The notes beneath the pieces were generated by a model. That model saw nothing but the letters and a program-made list of their open reading frames with translations, was not told the origin of the DNA and ran no database searches. Shown piece by piece: positions 27,301-42,700 of a stretch of DNA of 64,000 bases. The position numbers and the translations under genes are program-made. Position 1 is the stretch's first letter; each line of letters begins with the position of its first letter. The stretch is from Tubiluchus corallicola. Lineage: Eukaryota > Priapulida > Priapulimorpha > Priapulimorphida > Tubiluchidae. The stretch is taken from the NCBI GenBank assembly GCA_030141605.1, contig JAQGDQ010000160.1, positions 374,001 to 438,000 on the forward strand, given 5' to 3'.

Positions 27301-30300
27301 TAGTATGTGACTGGTGTTGGTTTTCATTATATCACTGGAGTTCTTATTTGCAACCCATTTCGAACTTCGGCTTACAATTTCACGAAAAAACATTTCTACA
27401 AAATTACTTTTCATGATTGCTAATTCTTGCTTAATTTAAATAAAAATAAAATAAAATAAAAAAATAAATGACAAATCGATATACCATTTACATGTAATAA
27501 ATTTTTAGTGAAGAGACTTTGCAAGAGCTAAAACTGTATAATTGGCAGTCATGCTGCATATAAGTATACTGCAAAAATTAATACTTTGATCAGAAAGATT
27601 GCCATTTTTCGTTCCTGATGTTCCAGATATTAAATTATTTTTTTCGTTTTCTTTCTCTTTTTCCTTTTCCTTCTCTTTGGCTTCCTGTTCCATATTTAAT
27701 GACCTGAAAAACAACAAGCATTAAAAGTCAAACCGAATCTAACAAAGCAGAGAAAGAAGATAATTTTTGCTCCCACTGTTCATGTGTAAAGAAAGACAAC
27801 TTTTACGTAGAGGTACAGATTTAATTAATATAATGATGGCCTTGTCATGTAGTCAGTCACAAACTTTCTACTTCAAATGTCTGTAAGACAGTCATGCTTT
27901 TAAACGGTAATAACTTTCAACTTTTAACCAAATTAAGTGATAGCCAAAGCGTTAAGTAGATGTATTATTGCACATCATTATAACCTGGCATATTGTGAAA
28001 ATGTGAGTTTTAGTTGAATTTTTGCAAAAAGGGTAAAACACAAAAAACATACTGTCTACTTAACTTTACATAAAAGATGGCTTCTTTGTCACGTATCTTA
28101 TGCCCGCCCCTTTATTTTGCTCTTTTCAACCTGAATTCAATTCACTGCACTTTCTCCTATGTGCCATGTATTTTGCTCACTTCTCTCTTCTAATTTGCTC
28201 AAAGTAAACTAGTTGTTCAATTAAACGTTTTCTGTTTTACTGCAATAATTTGTGCAGTGATGAGGTTAATCAGTAATCGACGAGTGACTACCAAATACTT
28301 TTGGGTCACTTTCATAACTTTCATTTCTGCTTTGCAATGCTTTATTGATGTTCTCAGCTTCCCCTTCCAATTTAGTTGCTTCCACAAACATACATTTTCT
28401 TACAAATCTTCACGCGCGGTTGAACAGAATGCCTGAGAATAGCCAAAGAGCCAGGTATATTATAAGAGACTTGTTAATGTCAGAACCGTAAAGGCTTAAA
28501 GCTTAATTGCATTGGTGAATTTCGACTTTGAAATCAATACAGTGTTTTACTTAATTAACAGACAGAACAAATACTTTACCTAAAACTCCCATAGACAATG
28601 AGCATGATGGAAATGAAGAATGTGGAAACCCGGGAGGAGTCCATCAGGGAGTAGGCCCTATAAAAATTAAAAAGATAAAGCAAAAAATACATTTAAATAA
28701 CTTACTTACGCTGAAAGATTTCATTTACTGAAACAATTAAGTGTACCAACTGATAATGGTTCCTTTTTCTTGACAATAGATGTCTTCACGTTACCCACAA
28801 TATATTTAACTAGATTTTATGATTCGACCACATATATAGATTACCCAGGCATAAAATTTAAACCAAGAACAAAAAAGCTAAATACCCAAAGCAGGTGCAA
28901 TAGATACTTACAATCAAATCAGTGTCAGTTCACTTAAATCAAGTACTGTTTATTTTATTTTGTAGGCAAACACCGTATGAGATACAAAGAAAAAGTAAAA
29001 CAGCAGAAGTAAAAATGTAAAGTTTTTTATTGTCTGAGGGATGTCTGAAACTGTGGTATTTTCAACTTTCTTTGCAAAAAATTGTTGCCCAGCGGTTATG
29101 ACCGGCTTTGTTGAGTATTTATTACACAGGGGCTGGGTTCGTATTCTACATTTTTGCTTGGTTACTAGTTTGCATCAATGCTTTAGGCAATCTAAGGCCA
29201 CACTAAATCACAATTTCCATATATTTACAAGAAAGGCACAGCGGTATTAATTATATACTTCTACACAAAAATGAAATAAAATCTTTACTTTCGTTCAGGA
29301 ACGAAAAGCGGGAGATTGGAATGTGATGAGGCTTTGCTAAAAGGTTAATTCTTGTGACGAAAACGACTGTTTATATTACTAGCTTTAAATAGCAGAAAGT
29401 CACCGTTTTTTCTAATGATTCGGATTTGAACACTAAGGTGAGCCTGAAATCAAGATTATAAAAAAGTTTTTTAATAAACATCTATGCCCCATGGATTTAA
29501 ATATTTTGAAAGACCACACAGTGCCTAAGTAGTGCAACAAGTCTTTATATCAATAAGAACGTGCACACAGTCAATGTTACGTGAATTATACGTGGAAGAC
29601 AAGCACAGAATACAGAGACCAGATGGCACAGTTCTTAGCAGTTAACCAACATAATGTGAAGACGCATTAAAATTTTTCTAGGCATTAGAGATGTTATAAT
29701 TTAAATCATTTTCTTCTATGGCGAGTTTCCGTTAAGTGTTGATTTAATCCCAATATTCCACAATTTTAAGATAAAGATCAAATTCTTCACAATACAAATG
29801 TTACAGACTAACAGTTCTATAAAACTACATCCTTCTTTTTGGTCCTAACTCGTGCTCTAGTTGATGTTTATCTGTACAGATTCAAGATTCAATCTCAAAC
29901 ACATGTTAAACTAAATGTTAAAAGTACTTACGCAGTTAGACAAAAATAACAAATTTTGTACCACTTGCACGAGCATTGAAAACAGAATACGGGTGACATT
30001 ATTTTCTCAGTGAAGTCAAACTCATTTATTGATAATTTTTTATTTTTTGTTTTTACCAACATTCACTCAACTTCACCTTTCATAATTTTTCAGCTAAATG
30101 AATGAATTTTAGAACTAATAGCCACTATTCACTCCTATTAAATTTCGGTCCGTTTTGGTTAACTAACAAAGAGGACAACTAAAGAAGAATGGACTGAATG
30201 GAGCACACCCAAGACACTATAACATATCAAACTAAATCACCATGTAAGAATAAACTGTCAACGATATTTTCGTCGTGATCGCAAGGCTGGTAGGAAGCTG

Positions 30301-33300
30301 ACAACGCAAGATATTACTACTCTTTTACATGTTTATATACAAACAAAACAGTTACATCACAGGTCAGATAAGTAAATAAAAAGCAATCAGCGCAATAAAC
30401 GAATCAACTCACACTGACTAACAGGCATCTGATTTTTTTTTACTGAAATTATCAGATGATGTCCATTATTCACGAAAACTGTCTGTTATGACCCGATGTG
30501 TCTTACGGACATGCCAGCAGGAACGATCTAATATTGCTAAGACACTGGTGCCTGACCAGGTTTAGCAAATTAGTATGCAATGACCATGCTTTTAATGATA
30601 GCGATGATGTTGATGAATTGCTTTTATGTCTGTTTTGCAGCTAAAACAGCTAACTGATGCCACGATGCCAACTACTCACGCACTACCTAGGAATGATCGG
30701 TTTAGTTCGTGCAGTGAATTAAAGGTTACTGAATCTTACATAAAGCTTTAACACAAATTGAAAACCAATTAACAAGAAGGTAATCACGTAAAATTTTCTG
30801 ATTTTAACCTGCATGATGTTATTGTGTTACCAAGAGTTTACAGGTAAACTTGTGACCCTTAGCCAATTAGCCTAAAATATATTAATAAGCACAATAAACG
30901 CTTTGTAGTCCCGCACAATATTTTTGAATTCTCTAAATTCATTACTAAATTACGGTCTGAACACCGTAATCAAACTGTAAAGACGATAATATTTCTTTGA
31001 TAAATACTCGAATGGTTTCAAAGTGTTTTACACGGAAGAGTAATAAAAAATATACCTATATTGAGCTTCCATGCATATTGGTAACGTTAAGGTTTCATTA
31101 ACATGGAACTCACAGGATGGGCTCATTACTAATTCCATATCCGCGTAGATGGTTACATTATAAGCAATTCCCGACACAATGTTCTTCATCGTCATATTAT
31201 ACGCCGTCATTTTGGTGCAATTAGGAAAAACCTTCCCAGCCGATGATGCGACCGTGCAAACTACCTTTCTGCCTTTTCAATTTACACCATGAGCGCATTC
31301 ACAATCAACAAGATACCATAGGGTACTAGCAGTTACCGTATACTCAAGAAAAACAACTCAGTTATGTATTCCAACATTCATATGCACTGGTAATGTAAAT
31401 CTAATGCGTTAAAAATAAAAAAATGCAACTTATCACTGGCACGACCACAAATTTAACAATACTTTCTGTTCTGATGATATTTTGGTTGTCATTCACTGTT
31501 TACGTCGTAATTATTATGTAACTCACTGAATATTCACACAAGACACGATAAGAGGCACCTTGAAAAACTGAGATTAGATTAAATCGTGCGTAAAACCCGT
31601 CAAACTCAAGCCCTGCTTATGACAATGCCAATGACTGATTTTGGACCCCTTCCGTCAGCTTTCGCAAGGTCGAGAGTCTTGAGAGTAAGTGTTTAAACAG
31701 TATTTATAAGACAAAAACGTAACAAATTCACTTCGTCAATGTCAAATTATGATTTAATACACTGTGACGCATTACACACCAAGCACGTTACAGAAAAATT
31801 CCTATAATCTCTATAGGAGCTCAACTGTGATTTCACCGTTATACACCAGCAAGAGTCCAAAAGCGTGTTATATATGCCACTGATGTATGAAGATAGAAAA
31901 ATCGAAATTCAGTCTAACCGGTTTTCCACTGCCTCCTGCTCAACTCAAAGTCATACATCACGCAAGACGTGAACAAGCATCCTGTGGTCCTTGAGAAAAC
32001 CTCTGAACGCTCCGAGGGATGCAACTCGACGTCCTCGGTTTAATTAGATCAGTCAGCTTTTTCAACTTCTCTAAAACTCAGCTCCTCTTCGCGGAGATGC
32101 TTGCCCACAGGCACAAACTCACCAATGACAGTTTTCAGACAGTAATTAACTGCCAACTGTCGCTGTTCCAAATACTCTAATAACTTGTAGCTTTTTGACC
32201 CTTATCAAAACTGACTGTGTAGAAAAGCTGCTTCAACAAAGCATGCTATTCGCATCTGATAAATTTTGTCCTACATAACGCACGGCTTGCACTATTTTGC
32301 TCAAATCACCAATGGACAAATTGCAAAAAACTGAAGTAGCTTTTGATTGATATCACTCGCGTCAGTTTCACTGGCAGTTAGGTACTTTGATAAGTACTTT
32401 ATTCTGATTTATGGAACTGTACTTATGCCTCAACTAAAACGTCAAAAATCAGTCATTGCCAACTCATGCGATGGATCCCTCAGAAAATCTGGTCAATGGG
32501 TCAATTCCATTGGATATCACCAATGGCATCTAGCTTGAACTTGCACTGGATAATGATCAGCTAATGACTGTGTGCTATACACGTAAATAACACAACATCA
32601 TTAACTCATAGACTGATGCACAAATACAACACGGCTTATTGCTTTCAACTTATGACACGGAAACAATAAATTAAGCTTTAAGTAGAACAAAACTAATGCG
32701 AAACGCTGTAATTATTCCAATTATCTTGCAAAGTTGCCACAAAGTGAAATAAGATTGATGGAAATGTTGACGTATTGAAAGCAACAACTCAATTAAATAA
32801 TTCACAATCATTAAACCACGCAAAACAACATTTACAACAGTCACCTTTATTTTACCCTTGTATTAAACACATGCAACCCTTTCTACCAGTTCATAATGAC
32901 AGACACAGTACGGTGTTATGGTGCCTCTTATTTTTGATTTTTCAATACTTTCAAATGTAATTTTGCTACATATATATAATCTGCATATGTAGTGTAGATG
33001 AAGTAATGACAGAAGTCACAAAATTGCAAAATGCAACGAATTGTAATACCATTTCTACATAAGTTATAACGGTGATATTATAAATTTCCACCATTAACGA
33101 GATCATTTACATATTTTATATAATACACTGCCGCAATTTTAATTTATTTTGTAGATTTTGTGATAACAGGAACCTTCACAATAGTCCTAAGAAGCACCAT
33201 TTCAGCTTAGACTAAAGTTTCATGATTGCTGGCAGAAAACCTGCAGGGCAAAATGACCTATCTTCTCATGAATATTAAAATGAATGACATACCCACTGCC

Positions 33301-33766
33301 CCACTACTCTTAAAATGCCACAAAATTGTTCTATTTCCATACATAATTCCTGCAGACATAAAAATATTGATTACAATTTTCGCCTGCAGCAATGGGAGAT
33401 ACATGGCATTAAGTATAGATAATAACTCAGCAAAATTCACGTAGTTGTTTTGTTTTAATCGCACAAAGCTCACAGGCCCTTCTTATCTCATTAAATTTTT
33501 AATATTCAAATCAAGTAGTACGTGCGTGAACAATGAAGGGATTGGGAACTTCAAATGGAATGCGCTGCACTAACTAACATTTGCTGACGGGTGTCCCAAG
33601 AGGCTTCCACTTTGGTACAGCACCTTGTTTTATCATGAGGAACAAGAAGCGGGGTAGAATCACTGTGCAGGTTCTACTGAAAGCCAACATTGAATCCGAC
33701 TTTGAAAACAAGTTCCGAATAAACACAAAATTGTAATCGCGGCTGCGCATGTTGCTGATTTTACAG

Positions 33767-33798
<32 letters not shown>

Positions 33799-36700
33799 GC
33801 TGCCTCGGCTGCTCTGGTCGGTTGCCATTATCTTATTGCTATTACCACTGTCAACGAAATTACCGTAATTACTACTGTTAATGGTGTTACACTATTACTG
33901 TTGCAGTGTCAATTCTGCTACTGTTGCTGTTGTCATTGCTGCTGATCTTTTTCTGTTGTAGTCGTCTCAACTATGTTACTTCTACTGCTGTTATTGTCTT
34001 TAACGTTGCAGTTTTGTTCTTATTACTGAGAAGATTGTTGTAGTTGCAATTGTTGTTACTAATTTTATAACTAATGCAGTAACTGTTGTTGCAGCTGCTG
34101 CGGCTGTTTCCGCTGTTTATCCTGCGGGCGCACTTTTATCGAGACCGCTGTAATCGCTAATGTGAAATTCGAACGAAATTACTATGGACTAACAACGACT
34201 AAAACTAAAAAAGTTTACGACTTTTATCTGTCAAGTTGACATAATTTGCCATCAAAGAGTAACTTACTGCTCAAATGCTATTTTAAAATATACATGTGCG
34301 TATTTTAAACCTAAAGTGAAAGTTAATTGAACAATTATACAACTTGTGAAAAGCTGAATCTAGGTCACAGAATATAACAAAAGGCAAGAAATCAATAATT
34401 CAACAAAGAATCGTGGAAGACAGTCGATCATAGAAACGGTGTCAAATTTCTTAGTTCAATTTATAAACAAATCTGGAATTTGTAAACACAACATGATAAT
34501 CTCACCTCAAATATAACAAAAATGACGCCTTCAAACACAACAATTTGTGTCATGTTTATTTTGAGAAACTATCTTAACACTCATTATTTGATAAATAAAC
34601 ACGTTGAATAGCGATGTGACCAAGTGACTGTTCACACACTACACGATGACGGCAGCCTAACAAGGGCAATATGATTGTATAACTTATTAGATTTTATTAC
34701 CTTATTAAATAAAATTACGTATTTACAGTCTCGACAATTAATCGACAACAATCGATGGATTAAAAACTTCCAAAGTCAGCAGCATGCATTGTGCAACATT
34801 ACGAGATTGCTGTTACTGTCAAGCAAGGCTGACGTTACCGTTTTCACCATAGACAAACCGAAAATGACAAGTCATTTTTTGACAACATGTAATGATGCAG
34901 AATCAGGGCTCATCTAGTCAAAGTTCGTTCGACTTTGAAACTAACTGTGAACACATGTGGGCAGAAGTCAATCTGATTGTGAGCAAAAAATTAAGTACCA
35001 TGTACAATCGAGGATACACTGCCCCTCTGGGGAAATACAAAATCTGTTTACTGGTATTCATTGAGTTAGCCCGCTTGTTAATCCTTCATTTAGATCGGAA
35101 ATTAATTGTCAATGAACACTTTCAAGGACGTAGAAAATTAATGAAGAAACAGGAGAAACCGCAAAACCGATAATATCAATGAGCATTATCTCAATAAGAC
35201 CAAAGGAACCACCAAGGGCACATATCAAAACTGGTCTTTGGTGCAATTTTCCGCCGCTTAGAACGCTTTTGCTCACAGGCTTTTATAATCATAATAGTCG
35301 TAATAATTTTTTTATCAATGCGAAACATCTTTAGAGCCATTTATTATCAAAAGGGTTAGTAAACAACAGCAGCGAACTTCGTGTTTCTGTGGGCAGTTGG
35401 GTTGAGCTTCAGCGTCGGAGCGAAACATTTGTACTTGCTGCCATCTGTTGCGAAATATGCAAACAAATATTGACGTAGTAGTTCTAGTAGTTTAATTTTT
35501 CTTCAAAAGGTGGCGATACTCTACTGTTTAGTTCAGAGTACAATTATAGAGGGACTTCGGTCTAATTTACGACTTTATCAGCACTGAAAGCCTCAACTTT
35601 AACATGCACCATTACTTTGTAGCTGCTTAGAGTCTTAAACCAACGATCACCACCAACAGCTACTTGTCGTAAGATAAAACCTGAAGAATAAAAATGCTTG
35701 TAACATAATAAACCCTAAAAAATTAGGTTGAAATTTTTACTACGCAGTCAAAAGCAATGAAACACTGTTATGAAAACTGCTGAACAGTCACCCCCCCCCC
35801 ACTCCGCTACCCTCAGTCACGACTAGAGAACGGTGGAAGAGTACATTTAAATCAAAATTTAGTGAAGCTGAGAATGACGACGGATATCTAAAATTCTACA
35901 TTTCACAATTCCTCCTCTAAAATATTATTGCTGCTACATGAAATAATATTGCTGAGTATCACAGCCAACGATAAAATACATAATTGTTAAAGTGTAAAAA
36001 AAGGTTGGGAAAACTCGAACTTTGCAAACAATTTTTAGAATAAGCCCGAATTTTCAGAAAAATAAAACCGAAAGTTTGCTGTTATATTCTTTAAAAACCT
36101 TAACCTTACAAATTTTATTTGCTTGGGAAGTGTGAGTATATCAGAATTACATGCCAGACAATGACATTGTTATACATTTAGATCTAACTTAATGTCAAGC
36201 TGAAATGTCCAGCATTCTTTCACGTCAGAATAATGAATCCCCAGTAATCTATTAGAAAGGAAAACATAAAGCATGTACAAATATTCCTGAATCACAGAAG
36301 TGCAACGAAAACCGCTGAGGACTTGTTTAAAAACTTAAGTACGTTGTATGTGTAGTAAAGACTTGTCACTTATGACGGTGTTGAAAAATATTATGCACCT
36401 TGGCCATGGCCCACCTTTGATTTTGAAGCCGTAGCCTTCAGCCTGTCTAGCCTATAGGTAAATCTGGTCTTAAAGTTTTGGGTGTTTCACAAAAAACACA
36501 GAGTAATATAATTTAACATAATTTGTATAGAGCATAATATAAAATGCCATCGTATAGATTTCTTATGCAAATTATGCCATATACAAATTAGGTTTTATAT
36601 CAATTACTAAGTGTTTTGTAAAATTTAAATTGTAATTAGAACCAATTCCATTTTAAATTAATGTAAGATAATGATACTGAGAGCACTTCTGTGAAATGTT

Positions 36701-39700
36701 CGGAAATTTTAATAGATGAGTATATATATATATATATTATTTCTATTATATATATATATGTATTATATTAAACGCCAGAATCGTTTAAAACTTGTGACTG
36801 TCATTTAGAATCCTTATTCTTACTCTCGTAATATTGGCCATTAAAGGGAAAACTTTTTTGTGTTTTTAGATTTAAATTTTCTCTTAATTCACCCAGTTCT
36901 GACCAAATTAAAAAATAACAAAAAAAAAGAAATTATATTCACATAAGAATGTTATTACTACATTTTCTGCACATCGTAATGTAAACGAAAATTGAAATTT
37001 CAATTAGCTCCTGTGTCAAGTATAACAACAAATTCGAGATTTCATTCACTTTTCTCAGTGAGGAAGTTTGGTAGTTATGAAGAATACTTTCCTTAGATTG
37101 GGCCCTGCAGACAGCAGAGGTATGCTTATTGTTGCAATCCTGTATGAAATTATGGGTTACCTTGTGGTTACAGTGCACCAGGCATTTTTTACACTTCGAC
37201 AAAACTATTTTGTATTTCATTAAAATGGGTTTAATAGTATATTCAAATCGAAAATGTTTACGACATATTTATGATCAATTTGTCTTCTATCACTTAGACC
37301 AATATTACGGTTTGCCTAGGTGTAATGGGCGTGAACACATGCATTAAACTAATTTTACAAAGGCAGATTTCGCCAAACGCCCGCATGGGGTTTTGTTGAG
37401 CTCCATTCATTTCCCCTTTATTCTAAATGTCCAAAACAAGGTTACTCGTTTTCTACTCCGCGTTTTCTTCACGTGCACCGAATCTTAAAGGCTAACAATA
37501 GTTGAAAGTGAAATGACCAAGCTTACTAGGGCAGCGAAACCGGTATTAAACCACGCACACAATGAGCTAGTCACTAAACGCATCTACTTTCACAACGGCT
37601 TGTGTAATCTTGAACATGGCCTTACTGGCCCACATTTACATTTGTGGACCATAGTCCATATCTCTGGCTGTTAAAGATTTCGTCCACTAAATCCTAGTTT
37701 TTCATAAAAAAACTGCTGTAAGGCGCCCAGTAAAAAAAGTTACCATTACACGAAGCAAATAACCTTACAATAGCAGACACTGGAGCTTTATAAATTTTAT
37801 TTGATGGCATATCGCATAGTAAAAGGTACAACTGTCAATTTTTTGAAAAGAAACTTGAAGAAAAAGAATGTGAAAAATTCAGGGCTAGGCCTGGATTTCC
37901 AAATGTCTCTGGCCCAAAACCATGCTCAGTCACAAGTTTTCACTATTTCTTTCTTGGGGCTAAGCTGCCAAACTTGGTTTTAAAAAATTTACAATGTTTA
38001 CCATCTCATTAAAATACTAACAAGCGAAATGTAAAATACATATAAAAAACGATGCTCATCGCTTGTTTAAGAATAATTAAATCAGAAATTGTATTATAAC
38101 AGAAAATTGATATTGTATTATACTCAGAATGAGACTTAACAAGATGAGAATATAAATAGGTTCCTAGAGAAACAAAATTCGTGTATCTATTTTTTGCTAG
38201 TGATATGAGCTACATTGTATTTGTATATGTTTATCTTGATTTAGATAAGGTTCTAGTTTTTAGGGAAACATGTATTAATTTACTATATTAAATTTTAAAA
38301 TCGCTATTTGTACTACAAGAGTATTATCTAATACCATGCGAGAACGAAATGAAGAACAGCGAAAATACAATTGGTAATACAGGCAGCGAATGTGTTATTG
38401 ACAATACAGTAACAGTAAAAAAAGAAACTGTTAGCTGTCAGACATTAAGCTCATGAATAGTACTTACACCTATATTTACTATTAGACATGGACCGCCAAA
38501 ACCGTCAACATTTATGCCAATAAACGTAGGGTAACTAAGGTCTAATCCGAAAAACAGTAACAGATGCGTTAAAGTCTGTGTTAAACTGTCAATGAAACAG
38601 GTTGGGAATACAAACACAGGCGCAGCTTTCCCAAATTCCTGTGTGCAGGCCGAAAACTGAACAGGAAGCCAAACTAATTTACCACGCGTTGTGCGTGCAA
38701 AGATGCAACTTATACTTCAAACACAATAAATGCACGCAGAGAAATGGTCTCTCCAAATGGTGACGCATAACTCCTGCAAATTACATAACAGCCAGTAAGA
38801 AGCGACAGAAATGCCGGTTGAAAGCTCCAGCCAGATCATATTTGATTATTCACTTGTACTTATACACTAGTGATTTGCAAGGTAAACGTTCTTCCAAGTA
38901 GAGCACAGCACCAATAAAATACTGCAAGAAGAACGTGTAAAGCAATTTTTGCTAATCTTAATTCTTAATTTGCCAGCGGCGTAAAGCAAATAAAACACAT
39001 GCCCGTTGCATTTAACACGCTGAAGATTATCGTCCTTGTATTGCAAGTATTTCACAATTACGTACAAATATATAAAAGAAAGCGAATGCCGTAACACGTA
39101 CGCATTGATAAGTGGCATATGCACAAAATATCGCACGGAAATGGTCGCGGAAATCAGAAAAAGAATCGCGCCAGAAGTTTACTTGACAACTGACAAGGAG
39201 GAACTTGCAATAATTTTCATCTATTAATGGCAAATAGAAATTTAATACAATACAATACGATCAGTTTATTTACAAAATCACGCTTATAAATTAATTCGTT
39301 TTCGTTAAAAAACAGCAACGAAAGCTTTGTCAATGATATACTTATATAACTGTTAGAATTATTAACCTGACAAACTTGTCTGTAACACGGGGTTAAGGAG
39401 GCATCGTGGAAATAATGGAAGTTTGTAGTCATTCAGTGCAGGTCATGTCATAATGAGTAAATCATAACGTTAATGCAGTCTTGTATGAAGGTGTTAACAT
39501 GCTTATAACTTGGCACCAAACGTACGACACTGATCCAACGAAATATTTTACTTGAATGTTAGTTTTCTGTGCAAAAAGGCTTTGGCACCGATGAAGTTTT
39601 CCATGATCATCATTCGTCAGTAAAAGAAAACGATTACCGTGCCCATAATTATAGTCAATCAAAAAAAGAAACTGTATCTTGTACAGAGTATAAAGCTAAT

Positions 39701-42700
39701 AATTAATTTGAGACGTTTACGAACGCTTATTGTAACATATAATTTTCGCATATGTACATGTATTGTGCCATGTACGTTTATTGTACACGCGATGGCTGTA
39801 GGCTAATGAAATGGCAATACATATCAAGGGACAGGGCACCTTAAATTTTTCTGCAAATATACAACAGAGATTAGAATTTATAGTCCTTTTAGAGTCTTAT
39901 CAGTTTTAGATGTTAGATGTTTTAGAGTCTTAGATGTTTAGTTAGATCATTCTCGGGAACGGGCTACTGAGCTAGGTTCTGTCCCTCTACAACCATCGCC
40001 GGCCAAAAGAGATTACCGAGAATGCCTGCCGTTCGTAATTTCTTGTATGCAAAGGCATTTTTAATCCACGAAGAAACTTGCCCAAAAACATAGGAAGCTC
40101 GGGACTTTTGATCGCCAATTATTATACTACCTAATTTGCAAAAACTAAAACTAAGATACAAATAACCCAAATACATGTAGGTCTTAGACTTAGAGTGACA
40201 GGCTAGCGAAATAAAAAGACCAGTCTTGCCGAAAGACATCATTAGTCAAAAATAAAGGTAAGTCGTACAAGGTAACAGGTTAGTATGTTTTAGGCCCAAG
40301 GCCTCAAAAACTAAAGCCGTACTGTACAAACAGTACTATGTAAGTTGAAGTTACAGCTCATTAAATATGCAACTATTCATTAAAAGCAATAGTCCACCAG
40401 TTAAATTATGCAGCAAATGGAGTCAGAAAAGAAAATTACACCACACGACTACAACTATCCCAGACACGAAGTGCAATAGCAGAAAATAAATTATAAAAAT
40501 TTTATTACAAATTTTATACTTGTTAAAGGCCAAATTATCTATTGCAAAAAAGCAAGAAAAATTTAAAACAGATTACATACACGCACATGGAAATGCTCAA
40601 TTATCTTCCTTTTAAAACTGCAAACCACCTAATGCAATACAAATCCATCTCATATGTTATGGAAGTACTATCTAAGTTTTTAAAAATACAAGAACAGACT
40701 AGGTAAAAGTGCTATTTACTTTACACAAGTTAGAGACTTGTGATGACATGTATATAACATAACTCGAAATTTCTAATGTACATTTAACAGAAACCTCAAA
40801 TAACAAACTTGAGGCAATAATGCCAGAAAGCAAATAACGTGGTTACCAATGATGAGCTAGACAATACCCAGCTGTATGCCAAAGACCAAACTGCTGGAAA
40901 CGTACAGATATGAGGCCGATGTCTAAACCTCTGCAAAGAATTGGGGTTTAAATTTTAGATACGAGGCAAAGCTACTTTACTGCTATCGCCATGAAGCAGT
41001 GTGACACCCGACTCTGCTTTGCTGTGTAAATTCAAACTGGCAACTCTGGCATCAACTCGAGTTCATGCACCGGGTCAATTTAAGGGCTATGATTCCTATT
41101 AATTCATTCATTTCTGCTGTTTTCTAGACAAGTAGCACTGAAGCACATTAATTTTTTGAAATGATTTTCGCTCTATGAGCAAGCAGAAAAGGTTGAATGA
41201 GAATCAATATAAGATCTAAATAATGAACGTAGTTATATAATTACAGAATAGTATATTTATGTTTTTGACACTGCTGGAGGTATTCAGTTACAGGCAGCTT
41301 AGCTGCTAGAAATCAATGAAGACCGTGGGACCCTCTATAAACGTCGCTGAAAATAAGTTTTATTAATTAAGCCCTCCTCTCACCTTGGTGCTACTATTGT
41401 GCAAAGAAAATGCCGAGTGGTATCCACAACGCTATCTTCACTGCAACTCAGGTATACATTTTGTAACTGCAGAATGACTGGCACAAAACAAAACACCTGT
41501 GTAAAGCTAAAAATAAACTATACTACAGTAATAGTTTCAAAGTAGATGAACATATCCATGAAAGTGACTCAAGGCAAGACTAGCTTGTATCAACATCAAA
41601 CCATAACCGTTTGTTCCTTAACTCTCACTCTCAGGTTCACTAGACAGGAAAGATTCACGGTAAATCGAATTGGTGAGATAGCGGGGGTGTGGAGGTGACT
41701 ACCTCATCCGCCCACTGACTGTATTTAAGGCTCTTTATATCCACCACAGGTAATTAGGAAAACCGATGTCTCAAGTACTTTCTAGTACCACTGAAATCCC
41801 ACGTAACAGGAAATTAAGCTTTTACTAAAAAGAAGATAGATACATGCCACCCCTTCACGGCTAAATGAAAACGTTCACACAACAGCATGAAAACCAGTGT
41901 ATGACCTACGCTGCACCACTGGCCTAGTTACTCACCTGATCACAAATTTCCTTCAGTAAACTACAAAGACAATGCAACGAAAATAACACCATAGCCTGAA
42001 CTGCAAGCGTAACCATTTTTAATGAGCGCTACTTCAGATCCCATGGTGCTTACATGTGGACGAAGGCCTACGTTTACCTCGAAGTTTACTGAATGTAAGT
42101 TACTAAAATATCAAACACCTCTAAAGTAAATGATTGCCCGGTTTTAACGTACAAAAGTACTTAAGAACTTGTAATTAAATATGCAATTTATCAGAAAGAC
42201 CTTCGCAATTACAAAAAACGACCGCAGAGTTAACGGACATCAACTGCAAAATTAATAATTTATGAGTTCGTTGCATTTTGCCAAAGGCTAAACTTGTGTA
42301 AAATGTCTCCGCTATCAATGCGCATTTCAATAGCTGGTTATAATGTTATCACAAATACATCAGAATTGTTAATTAAACGTTTCTTGACAAGGCCACTAAG
42401 CATTCTGCGTGAAGACCTTGCCCGTGAAATATCACAATTGTTTAAAAACAATGAAATTACCACAGACATCTTCCTTGTTTTAAATGTTCACAGTTTTTTA
42501 TACCACTATTCGATTTTGAATAAGTCTTAGCTTATAGTCCAATGAATCTTAGTAGGACGTAATTTTTTGTTACTGCTTGTTGGCTTATTTTATAAGCTTA
42601 TGCAGCAAACAAAATCTCCATGCACTAATACTATCTGGCTATTGTTATTAGACACTTCTGCGATCAGCAACGTTTTCTATATTCTGTAACCCGGTGTACA

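Noticed and set aside
31028-31210. Minus-strand 60-codon ORF starting [10 protein letters not shown], considered as the SPPL3 first exon
   Set aside because: No suitable donor in the right phase. The conserved N-terminus was found at 50604-50626.
33574-33828. Minus-strand ORF with a poly-Asn run
   Set aside because: The Asn run is just the (GTT)n microsatellite read in reverse; there is no family similarity and no splice context.
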